64,000 bases of DNA from positions 25,429,739 to 25,493,738 of the forward strand of contig JAGTTD010000010.1 in the NCBI GenBank assembly GCA_018398585.1, read 5' to 3'. The stretch's first letter is position 1, and every line of letters begins with the position of its first letter. A program made the position numbers and the translations under genes. Of this stretch, positions 10,108-21,682 are shown in pieces. The DNA is from Simmondsia chinensis (taxonomy: Eukaryota; Streptophyta; Magnoliopsida; Caryophyllales; Simmondsiaceae). The notes beneath the pieces were generated by a model, which was given only the letters and a program-made list of their open reading frames with translations, was not told the DNA's origin and ran no database searches.

Positions 10108-13100
10108 TCAAGAAGAGAAGCTCGGGAATTGACTCTTCAAGAAATTGTAATCTTCCCAAGTCATCAAACCCTTGTCCAAGTTGCACCATGTCACCAAGAC
10201 CTCTTGTACCACCCCGTATTCATGCTGCAATGACCTCCGAGCCTTGATAGCAGCAGGTTGCAGCACCAGCAGACCAGTCACCTCTGCAGCAGGAGGATCC
10301 CGAGCAGCTGCAGCTCCCTTTTTAACCTGGTTTTTAAGTAAGGACACGTGAAACACGGGGTGAATGTATGAATGGTTAGGTAAGTTGAGCTTATAAGCAA
10401 CATTGCCAATTTTCTCCAGAATTTTGTACGGGCCAAATATCGAGCACTTAGCTTGACATTACGCCTGACAGCCAAGGAGGACTGTCTATGCGGTTGTAAT
10501 TTAAGGTAGACCATGTCACCAACGTCGTAGCTTTTTTCTACCCTTTTCTTGTCAGCGTAGTACTTCATTCGAGCTCGAGCTTGTTGAAGATTGTCCTTAA
10601 GCACTTGCATAAATTGCTTTCTCCGCTGAATTAGATCAGTTACGGCACAATCGGTGCCCTTCGGTTATTGTATCAACATAGGAGAGGGTGGAGGATAGCC
10701 ATACAATGCTTGGAAGGGGGAAGTGCCAATGGATGTGTGAAAGTGGGTATTGAACCAAAATTCGGCAAAGGAAAGCCAATGGTTCCACTCCTTGGGCCTC
10801 AAGAAGACCATACTCCGAAGGTACTGTTCTACACATTGGTTGACTCCTTCAGTTTGGCCATCCGTTTGTGGATGACAAGAAGAACTAAGTGCCAATGTAG
10901 TACCCATCAACTTAAACAACTCCCTCCAAAAGGTGCTTGTGAAGATTTTGTCTCGATCCGACACAATGGATTAAGGCAACCCATGTAGTTTGTAAATGTT
11001 GTCAAGGAAGATCCTTGCCAATTTTTCAGCGGTGATGGGTCGAGCAAGGGCAATGAAGTGACTATACTAGGTGAAACGATCCACCACTACCCATATGACC
11101 TCCTTGCCTTCAGACTTCGGTAGTCCCTCAATGAAATCCATGCTAATGTGAACCCAAGCCCCTTCTGGAATAGGAAGAGGTTGAAGAAGTCCCTTGTAAC
11201 GAGGATCTCCTAACTTCGTTTGTTGACAAACTTCACAAGACTTCACATAATCGCTTACATCTTTCTTCATACTCGGCCATGTAAAATATGCTTTGATTCG
11301 GTGATAGGTGCCTTCTACACCCTCATGACCACCCCGAGCAGCATCATGTGAAGCCTGGATGACCAATTCTCTCAAATCAGTGGCTGAACCAACATACAAC
11401 AGACCCCTGATGCGGATTAGCCCCTGCTGCACAATTACTCCAGTGTCTGCAGCAACGAACTTTGCATCGCGTGTGAGAGCAGCAGCGACCAGATTTTCCT
11501 GAGAAAAAGGGTCCCTCTCATAGGACTTATGTAACTCTTCCATCCAAGAAGGAATTACCATGGTAACAGCAGCACAGGTGGCCTGTTTGTTGTCCTCAAA
11601 CTGCCTTGACAGAGCATCCGCAGCAATGTTCTCCTTGCCACTTCTATATTCGATGTCGTAATCAAGGCCTAACATTTTCATGAGACCTTTCTTTTGAATT
11701 CTCGTCACGATCTTTTTTTCAAGGAGATACTTGAGGCTTTGATGATCCGTTCGAATGATGAACTTACGACCCTCCAAGTATTGCCTCCATTTCTCCACGG
11801 CTAAGAGGATGGCTAAGTATTCCTTCTCATATGTTGACATTGTTTGATGTTTAGGGCTAAGAGCTTGGCTCAAGTAAGCAATAGGCCTCCCTTTTTTAGA
11901 AGGAACAGCCCCTATACCCGTACCACTTGCATCGGTCTCCAAAATAAAGCTTTCGGTAAAGTCCGGCATCGCCAAAACTGGTGCAGCACACATTGCAGCT
12001 TTAAGGGCTTCAAATGCGGCTTGAGATCTCTCGTTCCATGTAAAAGCATCCTTCTTCAAGAGCTCGATTAAGGGTTTGGCAATAGAACCATATCCTTTAA
12101 TAAATTTTCTATAATACCCGGTTAACCCCATGAAACCCCTCAATTTCTTCAAGGTGATCGAAATTGCCCATTCTTGCATTGCACGGATCTTTTTAGGATC
12201 AGTAGACACTCCCTCATGTGAGATGATATGACCCAAATACTTGAGCTTATCTTGAGCAAATGAACACTTAAACATCTTTGCAAAGAACTTGTTTTGCCGC
12301 ATCAATTCAAACACTTGTCGGAGGTGGGTGAGATGAGCTTCATATGTTGAGATATAAATCAGTATGTCGTCGAAGAAAACGAGCACTAACTTCCTCAGAA
12401 AAGGTTTGAAAACGTCGTTCATGGCTGCTTGAAAATTTGCCGGAGCATTTGTCAAGCCGAAAGGCATAACAACAAACTCGAAATGGCCATGGTGAGTTTG
12501 AAAAGCTGTCTTGGAAATATCCGGATCGAGGACCCTAATTTGATGGTATCCTTGCCTCAAATCAAGCTTTGAAAAGAAGCACGCACCATGTAATTCGTCG
12601 AGCAAATCATCTATGATCGGAATGAGAAACTTATCCTTCACCGTTAGAGCATTCAACCGACGGTAATCAATACACATCCTAGCCGAGCCATCTTTCTTCT
12701 TCACAAGGATCACGGGTGAAGCAAAAGGACTATGGCTTGGTCGAATAAAGTTCATGTGAAGAAGTTCCTCCACTTGCCTCTCTATCTCTGACTTTTGGCC
12801 GTGTGCATATCGATAAGGCCTAATCTTCACCGGATCAGCATTGGCACGCAAAGGAATGGCATGGTCCGCACTCCTTAGAGGAGTAAGACTCTTAGGTGGC
12901 TCAAATATGTCACCAAATTCATCCACTAATGACTGCACCTCTGGTTGAAGTCCCTGCTGCAGCTCAACCGTGGCTATCATGAACAATTGACCAATCCATT
13001 GTATTGCCTTCTTCTTAATTCCATCGTGCACACTTTTGCCATCAATCAACTTGAGATGAGCCTCCTCTGACATACCTTTCAAGGACACTTTGGTGCCATG

Positions 13101-14943
13101 AACCTCGAATGCCACAGTCATCTTATCAAAGTCAAATATAACCGGGTTTCATCCAATCTACCCCAAGCACCATATCGCAACCTCCCAGAGAAAGAACTCT
13201 AAAATCAAAGGTGAATTGATGATCTTGCATAGACCATGGGAATACTATGCACTTGTTATGAATGGTTAAAGAATTGCCATCAGCCACCATTACTTGCAAA
13301 GGGTGAGTCTTTATCGCCTCATGCTTTACCTTCTTACTCAACTTGGGATCGATGAAGCTATGCGTACTACCGCTATCAATGAGAATAATGATGGAATGTT
13401 TTCCAGCCTTGCCGCTGATTTTGATAATGTTATGAGCTCCACTACCCGTTAAAGCCTTCATTGATATCTCCACTTCATCTTCACTCAATTCATCTTGTGA
13501 CAAATCACCAACACTATCACTATCGGCTGTTGAATGTTCACTGCCTGATTCAGCCTCCACACGGGTCCCTTTAGCACACATTATTGCTTGTGTTTTGCAC
13601 CTATGTCTAGGCTGATATGTCTGATTACAACGAAAGCAATGTCTCACCGAACTTCTGTCAACAGCATGCTTATAACCTGCACCAGAACATGCTTTCGGTT
13701 ATGACCTGAACTTGCTGCCCGATTGCTTGAAATTGTCACTTGTCTGGACATGAGTAGCTTCAATCAATTGTGCTTTGCTATAAGCACTTGACAAAGTCTT
13801 AGGACCAATGGCTTTAACCATATTCTTGATCCTAGGCTTTAGTCCACTTATAAAGCATGAAACATAATAAGATTCAACATCTTCGGGAGCTAAGGTAAAT
13901 ACTGACAGCAAGTTAGCTCGTAAGTTCTCAAATTTGATCATATATTCCTCCACGGATGAAGTTTGAGTCAACTTGTTAAAATTATCCACAACATCCGTTG
14001 TTTTACCTCCACCATAACGTTCACACATTTCCTCTACGAATTGTCCCCAAGAAAGATTCGGTTTGCTCTTCAACAAACTGTAATACCACACCTTGTGGTT
14101 GCCATGTAGATGTACTGCAGCTAATTGGAGCTTTTCATCATCAGGTATGTTATAATACATGAAGTACCGGTCACACCTTCTAAGCCATGATTCCGGTAAC
14201 TTGCCATTAAAATGATCAATTTCGACTCTTGGCTGCCTGTGATTACCACTCCTACCACCAGATAACATGTCAGTACTCACGGTTCTATGCTGATAATGTT
14301 GATAAGGAGGTCTGTCCAAATGATCGAACTCATCAAAATCAGCACTGCGTTGCAACACTGAGTTCTGCGGTCTGCAATTGTGGTCTGAATTTGAAGCTCC
14401 AGGCCTGCAATGTGCCTGTCCAGAGACTCGATTCTGATTGTCTGCATCAAATTCAGGTTGCAAGGACTGATTTTGAGCTGATATGATATTAGTTGAAGGT
14501 TCAACCATCGGCTGCACTATCGGTGATTTACCTCGGTTCCTCACCAGACTTTCAGACCTGTCCACATGATCCTGCTGTTGATCGGTCTCCCTCTGGAGAA
14601 ATATCTGACTTGCAGGCTTCAAGATCGCCTCAACCCTTGATTCTCCTTGTTTATTAACCTGATCTTGCAACTTTTCAATTTTATCCTCAATTTGCTGTAA
14701 TCGTTCATCTTTTTTCGAATCTTTATCCATCATCATGTTCAGCATTCGTTGAATGTTTTCATTTTGTTGTTCAAAGTTCATATCAAACTTTACATTCAAT
14801 TGTTCGATCTTGTCATTCAAATCTCTGAGGTGATCAGATGATACATTCACACTAGCATCTGTCACTGCCTCAACAGAATTCATTTCCGATCCAGGTGCAT
14901 CGGTACCTCCAGCTCCAGACCTTGTCCTTACTCCACCAGACAT
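10108..14943 (-). pseudogene. G2 gag-pol polyprotein
   Basis: The start at 14943 (MSGGVRTRSGAGG) follows the LTR and leader. In order on minus: coiled-coil gag N-terminus, gag core (SWGQFVEEMCERYGGG), zinc knuckle CFRCNQTYQPRHRC (about 13640) and protease LIDSGSTHSFIDP (about 13360). RT follows with intact VFFDDILIY (about 12375), then RNase H (TDASGTGIGAV), integrase HHCC (HDAARGGHEG...CEVCQQTK), a D,D,E core (SMDFIEGLP, SDRDKIF, GQTEGVNQ) and a tail LVTWCNLDKGLMTWEDYNFL like a chromodomain. Breaks: a stop near 13699, an apparent 8-bp deletion near 13128 relative to G3, a stop near 11066 and a 1-base frameshift near 10437. Confidence 0.9.
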
Positions 14944-15153
14944 CTTTCTGAATCAGATTCCGAATGGATCTCGATCAACTTGTCCTCAACAGATCTGAAT
15001 TAGCTGAAATCTGAAATCTGAACTTGATCTTAATCTCTTTTAACAAAATCTGACTTGAATTTTGATCGGTTTGAACTGAATTTAATTCAGTTCTGATTCT
15101 GAAATCTTTTCTTCTTTTTTTTTTGTTTATGCAATCGATTGGAAGCCAAACGA

Positions 15154-15166
15154 GGCTCTAATACCA
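15154..15166 (-). other. G2 primer-binding site
   Basis: TGGTATTAGAGCC on minus, one base from the initiator-Met primer site, 2 bases from the 5' LTR end. The leader from here to the gag start at 14943 is about 210 bases. Confidence 0.8.
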
Positions 15167-15168
15167 AT

Positions 15169-15563
15169 TGTTAGCTTTCAATTAAGAATTGAAAGACTAA
15201 CCTTATAGAGGAAAGAGTTAGATTAGAGGAAGAAGTGAAAGGAGATGAGAAATAGAGAAAGAGATGAGAAAAGAGAGAGAATTCCAAAAAGATATCTGAT
15301 TGTATTTCAATGAATGAATGAATTACATGTTAAGGTCCCTAATCATAGGAAAATGGATACAATGCATCAAGATAACTAACTAAGCCGACTTAAGCAGCCA
15401 AAAAAGGCACCCGCACACCAGGTTTAACCTGGGTTTGACCACTAACGACCTTTGGCGCCAAAAAACAGCACCTAACCGACTTATGAATCCAACACTTAAG
15501 CACGGAAGCAATTAACCACAATTATAACTAAAAATTACAATTAAATTCTAACGATTCATGACA
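15169..15563 (-). repeat. G2 5' LTR
   Basis: This 395-bp partner of the LTR at 9684 begins TGTCATGAATCG on minus, a slightly mutated TGTTATAAATCG. It contains TTTGGCGCCAAAAA and purine-rich GAGATGAGAAA runs shared with the other copy. Confidence 0.9.
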
Positions 15564-15869
15564 GATGAGTTTGAAGATAGAAGACGACATCCTTAGGGCA
15601 CAAGATTGCCTACCAGGTCTAAAAATTGATGTCCGTAAAGACATCATGGTGAAGGCCCAGCTTCCTAAGATTCCTTTCTCTAAAGGGAATCCATTGAGTC
15701 CCTCTCTTACCTTGAGGAGACATAAGCCTCTCAAGGCAATCATCAGTGGACGATCCTGGGGCTAAGAGGACCTCACATTGAGCTAACTGCTCTCCTTAGC
15801 AAGAGAACCCCCTCACTCGGGGGGACATAAGGGCCTCTAGGGCAGAGCTCAGGAAAGTAAGCTTGGGCC
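15564..15869 (-). pseudogene. E0 segment between G2 and G3 (middle of the antisense gene)
   Basis: This 306-base piece of E0 is bounded by the G2 target duplication on the left and the G3 target duplication on the right. Minus-strand reading gives short coding-like stretches (for example KLGLHHDVFTDINF, about 15665-15620). It should join the antisense segments at 21678 and 9683 once both insertions are removed. No domain can be recognised on this piece alone. Confidence 0.4.
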
Positions 15870-16305
15870 TGTTACAAATTAATAAAAATTTACTTGTAAT
15901 TCATTTAATTTTTAGTGTTACTTACAAGTTTTAGTCCTTATATTGTAATAGGCAAATTAATACTCTTAGTACAGCAAAATCTGGTGCCCAAATATCAGAT
16001 TCCCCACATGCATATGGAGCTGTGCAGAATCTGTTAGTTGCTAGGCGGGAAATGCAGTTACACAAAAGAGCATGGGCAGTAAATTGCATCAGACTAGCTC
16101 GACACATTTCTTTTGGGTTAAAATTGTATAAATTCAGTGCTTATGAATGTAATTGATCATCCAATGAAATTAATACAATTCCTTTATGGAAAAATTCTGA
16201 TTTTCTCATCCCCTTCTCTATACTTCTCATCCCCTTCAATTCTTTTCTCATCTTGAATTCTCTTCTACAAGGTTAGGTTTCCAAATTAATTTTGGGAACT
16301 TAACA
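15870..16305 (+). repeat. G3 5' LTR
   Basis: The 436-bp LTR runs TGTTACAAATT to GGGAACTTAACA. It contains AAAATTGTATAAATTCAG near 16120-16140, a possible TATA region, and a pyrimidine-rich stretch (CTCATCCCC repeats) toward the 3' end. Confidence 0.9.
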
Positions 16306-16307
16306 AT

Positions 16308-16320
16308 TGGTATCAGAGCT
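16308..16320 (+). other. G3 primer-binding site
   Basis: TGGTATCAGAGCT, an exact 12-base match to the plant initiator-Met primer site, 2 bases after the LTR end. Confidence 0.85.
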
Positions 16321-16371
16321 GGTTTTATCAATCAAAACCTTGATTAAGCTAGCTTAAACACAAACAAAAAA

Positions 16372-19300
16372 ATGACCGACGGAGTTAGAACAAGATCAGG
16401 AGCTGGTGGTGGTGCGGTTTCGGTTCTTGATGCTTCAAATGATAGAAATCAGGAACTTCGTGATCAGATAAAGAACATGGAGGCCAAGTTTGGTCAAGAA
16501 TTTGCTGAACTTAAGCAACAAAGGGCCGAGAGTAGAAGCCAAACCGAGAGTATTCATCAAATTCTGAAAATATTGATGGAAAAAGATGAAAAGAAAGAAG
16601 ATCGGCTGCAACAATTGGAGAAATGACTTGAAAATTTACAAGATCAGATAACCAAGCACAAAGAATCAAGTGTGGATGCAATTTTAAAGCCAGCGAGCCA
16701 GATTTTTCCTCAAAATCGATCTGAGCAGCAGCAACCCAGTGAAAGACAGAGCTTCGAACCTGCACAAGACCCAGGTAAAACACCAGAAATTCAGACCACT
16801 ATAGGGCCATCTACCTACGTCAGACCAGCTGAATCTCAGCCTTTGCAACGTGATCTTGATGTGGAAAGTCTATATCGAGTCTCAAACTTTGAGAAAAATG
16901 GACCTACAGCAGCACAAAAACCCCCTGACAGTCAGCCTCGACTGTCAAATGCTCACCCGGATGCAGCAGCTGATGAAATCGAACCTGTTGTGAGACCACC
17001 AGAACGATGTTATCAGTAAAGAACTGAGTCCAATGACAACATCTTGAGTGGCAGAAGCAGCTCGTACCGACAGCCAAGGGTGGAGATCGACCCTTTCGAT
17101 GGGAAGCAACCGGAATCGTGGTTAAGGAGATGTGATCTTTTCTTCTTATACTACAATGTACCGGAGGAGGAGAAGCTCTAACTCGCAGCAGTACACTTAC
17201 ATGGAGATCACGAGGCTTGGTATTACAGTTTGTTGAAATCCAAACCAAATCTGTCTTGGGGCCAATTCGTAGAGGAGATGTGTGAGCGGTATGGAGAAGA
17301 AGAATCTACCAATGTTGTGGATAGCTTTAATAAGCTGGCCCAAACATCAACCGTGAGAGAGTATATGCTCCAATTCGAGAACTTGAGAGCAAATTTGATG
17401 TCCGTTTTGACCATTGCTCCCAAAGATGCCGAGTCTTACTATGTGTCGTGTTTTGTGAGCGGACTTAAGCCTAGGATCAAAAACATGGTGAAAGCCATTG
17501 GTCCTAAGACTTTGTCCAGTGCATACAACAAGGCAAAATTGATAGAAGCAACTCAAGTCCCTTCTTATGACAAAGGGAAGCACTTGGCCAGCAGCAAGCC
17601 GAGACCCCCCCTGCCGCAGAACAAGGCTTACAGCAGCAAAAGCAGTGACAGGTTATCAGCTAGACTTTGTTTTCGATGCAACCAACCGTATCAACCCAGG
17701 CATAGGTGCAAATCACAAGAACTTATGTATGTAAAAGGGAGCCGGGCACCTGCAGAAAATGAGGCTGACAGTGGAGAATCAGATGCTGAACCAGAAGATA
17801 CTGAATGCATTTCACAAGGCTGCTCAAGTGATGACGAGGTCGAAATTTCCATGAAGGCTCTAACCGGAAGCGGAGCTCATAACATGATAAAAATCAAAGG
17901 ATGGGCTGGGAAACACTCCATTATTATCCTCATTGATAGTGGAAGCACTCACAGTTTCGTTGATCCGAAGTTAATTAAGAAGGTCAAGCACGAAGTGACG
18001 AAAACTCATCCGTTGGCGGTTATGGTAGCGGATGGAAATTCTTTGACAACACAAAACAAATGCATAGCCTTCCCTTGGTCTATGCAAAGCCATCATTTCA
18101 CCTTTGATTTCCGAGTGATTCCTTTGGGTGGTTGTGACATGGTGCTCGGAGTAGATTGGATGAGGACCTTCAACCCGGTTGTCTTCGACTTCGATAAAAT
18201 GACCGTGGCTTTTGAGGTTCATGGCACCAAGGTATCTTTGCAAGGCATGTCCGAGGAAGCTCAGCTCAAGTTGATCGAGGCAAAGGATGTGCAAGGTGGA
18301 ATTAAAAAGAAGGCGATACAATGGATCGGGCAATTATTCATGGTGAGCTCAGTTATGCATCAACCGATTCACCCTCCTGCTGTTCAGATTTTAATTGACG
18401 AGTTTGGAGACATCTTTGAAGAGCCTAAGAGCCTCCCTCCTCAAAGAACTGTGTATCATGCCATACCTTTGCGAGGAAATGCCGATCCGTTCAAAATTAG
18501 GCCATATCGGTACCCCCATGGCCAAAAAGCTGAGATAGAGAGGCAAGTGGAGGAATTACTTCGGTTGAGCTTCATCAGACCAAGCCAAAGTCCTTTTGCT
18601 TCACCCATGATCCTTGTTAAGAAGAAGGATGGGACAGCCCGTATGTGCATCGATTACAGCCGTTTGAATACTTTAACCGTAAAAGACAAATTTTCGATAC
18701 CGGTCATAGATGACTTGCTTGATGAGCTTCATGGGCCGTACTTCTTTTCCAAGCTAGAATTATGGCAAGGGTATCATCAGATCCAAGTTCTCGAATCAGA
18801 TATATACAAGACCGCTTTCCAAACTCATCATGGCCATTTCGAGTTCGTTGTTATGCCATTCGGTTTAACAAACGCTCCGGCCACCTTCCAAGCGGCTATG
18901 AATGATGTCTTCAAGCCTTATTTGAGGAAGTCGATGCTGGTATTCTTCAATGACATACTGATTTACAGTCTGACATATGAAGCTCACCTCACACACCTAC
19001 GACAAGTATTCATCTTAATGCGACAACACCTGTTTTTTGCAAAATTGTCCAAATGCTCTTTTGCTCGAGAGAAGCTTGAATATCTGGGTCATATCATCTC
19101 ATCAGAGGGCGTAGCTACTGATCCTAACAAGATCCGAGCAATGCAAGAATGGCCAACCCCGATCACCTTGAAGCAATTGCGAGGGTTCTTGGGATTGACT
19201 GGATATTATCGAAAATTCATTAAAGGTTATGGTTCCATTGCCAAACCTTTAACGGAGCTCTTGAAGAAGGATGCTTTTGGGTGGAACGAGAAGGCCCAGG

Positions 19301-21213
19301 CCGCTTTCGAAGCTCTCAAAACCGCCATGTGTGCAGTACCGGTTTTGACCATGCCAAATTTCGTCAAAGGCGTCGTTTTAGAGACCGATGCAATTGGTAC
19401 GGGTGTTGGGGCTGTTCTCTCTCAAAGAGGAAGGCCCATTGCATATCTAAGTCAAGCTCTAAGCCTCAAACATCAGGCAATGTCGACCTATGAAAAGGAG
19501 TACCTCGCAATTCTCTTAGCCGTGGAGAAATGGAGGCACTCTTTGGAGGGTCATAAATTCACCATTCGGACGGACCACCAAAGCCTCAAATATCTCCTCT
19601 AATAGAAGATTGTGTCAAGAATTCAAAAGAAAGGCTTGATGAAAATGTTAGGCCTTGATTACGACATCGAGTATAGAAGTGGCAAAGAAAATGCAGCTGC
19701 AGATGCAATGTCAAGGCGTTTTGAGGACACTGTTTCAGGCACATGCTCAGCCATTTCGGTGGTAATTCCTTCTTGGGTCGAAGAGCTACACAAGTCCTAT
19801 GAGGGGGATACACGTGCTCTTGAAAAGGTAGCTGCTGCCACGCTCCAAACCGACGCGAAAATGGCTGCTGAAAACAGTGAAGCGACAGTGCAGAATGGCT
19901 TACTGCGTGTTCGGGGTAAGCTGTACATTGATGCTGCTACCAACTTGAGAAAACAGGTCATTCGAGCCTCACACGATGCTGCTTGGGGAGGTCACGAGGG
20001 TGTGGAAGGCACCTATCAATGAATTAAAGCTTATTTCACGTGGCCAAGCATGAAAAGGAATGCAAGCGACTATGTGAAGTCTTGTGAAGTTTGCCAACAA
20101 ACAAAATTGGGAGATCCGCGATACAAAGGACTTCTTCAACCTCTTCCCATTCCGGACAGTGCTTGGGCTCACATTAGCATGGATTTCATTGAGGGGCTAC
20201 CGAAATCCGAAGGCAAGGAGGTCATATGGGTCGTGGTGGATCGCTTCACCAAATATAGTCATTTTCTTGCTCTTACTCGACCCGTTACTGCGGAGAAATT
20301 GGCAAAGCTCTTCCTCGACAACATTTACAAGTTACATGGATTGCCCCAATCCATCGTGTCGGACCGGGATAAAATCTTCACAAGCAACTTTTGGAGGGAA
20401 TTGTTCAAGCTCATGGGAACCACGTTGGCTCTTAGCTCTTCCTACCATCCCCAAATGGATGGACAAACCGAAAGAGTCAATCAATGTTTGGAGCAATATC
20501 TCTGAAGCATGGTCTTCTCGAAGCCCAAGGAGTGGAACCGTTGGCTTTCCTTAGCCTAATTTTGGTTCAACACACACTTCCACACAAGCATTGGCACTAC
20601 ACCCTTCCGAGCATTGTATGGATATTCCCCACCGTCTCCTATGCTGATCCAACAGCCCAAGCTAACCGATTCAATAGCAACACAGCTTGTACAGCAGAGG
20701 AGACAGATTTTGCAAGCGCTCAAAGACAATCTCCAACAAGCTCGGGCCCGAATGAAGTATTATGCGGATAAGAAGAGGGTAGAGAAGAACTATGACGTTG
20801 GGGACATGGTCTACCTCAAATTACAGCCTTATAGACAATCAACTATGGCTGTTTGATGCAACGTCAAGTTGTATGCTCGTTACTTCAGTCCTTACAAAAT
20901 TCTGGAGAAAATTGGCAATGTGGCGTACAAACTCGACTTACCCTCACATTCTTACGTTCACCCTGTGTTTCATGTGTCTCTCCTCAAAAAACAGGTTAAG
21001 AGAAATGCCGATACGACGCAAAAGCCGCCTATAGCTGAAGCAAATGGCGTCTTACTGCAGCAACCAAAATCTGTCAAAGCCGAAAGAAATTTGCAGCTGA
21101 ACAACCGGAAAATCCACCAAGTCCAAGTCACTTGGAGCAACTTAAACGAGCACTTTACAACATGGGAGGACTACAACTTCTTGAAGAGTCTATTCCCTAG
21201 CTTTACTTCTTGA
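16372..21213 (+). pseudogene. G3 gag-pol polyprotein, one frame with nine stops
   Basis: The start MTDGVRTRSGAGG at 16372 is conserved with G1 and G2. Domains: coiled-coil gag, gag core (SWGQFVEEMCERYG, 17245), knuckle CFRCNQPYQPRHRC (17668), protease LIDSGSTHSFVDP (17929), RT (FVVMPFGLTNAPATFQ, 18844; VFFNDILIY, 18940), RNase H (TDAIGTGVGAV, 19384), integrase HHCC (about 19970-20100), catalytic core with SMDF, SDRDKIF and GQTERVNQ, and a chromodomain-like end (VTWSNLNEHFTTWEDYNFL). No frameshift interrupts the 1,614 codons. Stops lie at 16624, 17017, 17179, 19600, 19603, 20020, 20503, 20557 and 20854. The second RT Asp is next to an Asn where FFDD is normal, so RT would be inactive even without the stops. 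Confidence 0.92.
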
Positions 21214-21229
21214 TGACAAGAAGATTCTC

Positions 21230-21242
21230 AAGAGGGAGGGAA
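21230..21242 (+). other. G3 polypurine tract
   Basis: AAGAGGGAGGGAA immediately before the 3' LTR start, identical to the G2 tract. Confidence 0.85.
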
Positions 21243-21677
21243 TGTTACAAATTAATAAAAAGTTACTTGTAATTAATTTAATTTTTAGTATTACTTACAA
21301 GTTTTAGTCCTTATATTGTAATAGGCAAATTAATACTCTTAGTACAGCAAAGCTGGCGCCCAAATATCAGATTCCGCACACGCATATGGAGCTGTGCAGA
21401 ATCTATTAGTTGCTAGGCGAGAAATGCAGTTACACAAAAGAGCTTGGGCGGTAAATTTCATCAGACCAGCTGGGCACATTTCTTTTGGGTTAAAATTGTA
21501 TAAATTCAGTGCTTATGAATGTAATTGATCATCAATGAAATTAATACAATTCCTTTATGGAAAAATTTTGATTTTCTCATCCCCCCTCTCTATACTTCTC
21601 ATCCCCTTCAATTCTTTTCTCATCTTGAATTCTCTTCTACAAGGTTAGGTTTCCAAATTAATTTTGGGAACTTAACA
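21243..21677 (+). repeat. G3 3' LTR
   Basis: This 435-bp copy of the LTR at 15870 has about 20 differences and one or two small indels, mostly transitions. Confidence 0.9.
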
Positions 21678-21682
21678 GGGCC

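Larger units (their letters stand above)
9684..15563 (-). mobile_element. Ty3/gypsy chromovirus G2 (complete, degenerate, 5,880 bp)
   Basis: G2 has two 395-bp LTRs (9684-10078 and 15169-15563) and identical 5-bp flanks GATGA (9679-9683 and 15564-15568). It also has an initiator-Met primer site and a polypurine tract. The order on minus is LTR, leader, gag, protease, RT, RNase H, integrase, chromodomain-like tail, LTR. By eye the LTRs differ at about 20 positions (about 5%). Small size, short LTRs and the C-terminal tail suggest a Reina-like chromovirus. It sits inside E0. Confidence 0.9.
15870..21677 (+). mobile_element. Ty3/gypsy chromovirus G3 (complete, degenerate, 5,808 bp)
   Basis: LTRs at 15870-16305 and 21243-21677 (436 and 435 bp) start TGTTACAAATTAAT and end CTTAACA. 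The 5-bp flanks GGGCC (15865-15869 and 21678-21682) are identical. A perfect initiator-Met primer site follows the 5' LTR and a polypurine tract precedes the 3' LTR. The polyprotein is closely related to that of G2 but the LTR sequences differ, so G2 and G3 are distinct families of one lineage. LTR divergence is about 5% by eye. G3 sits inside E0. Confidence 0.92.
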
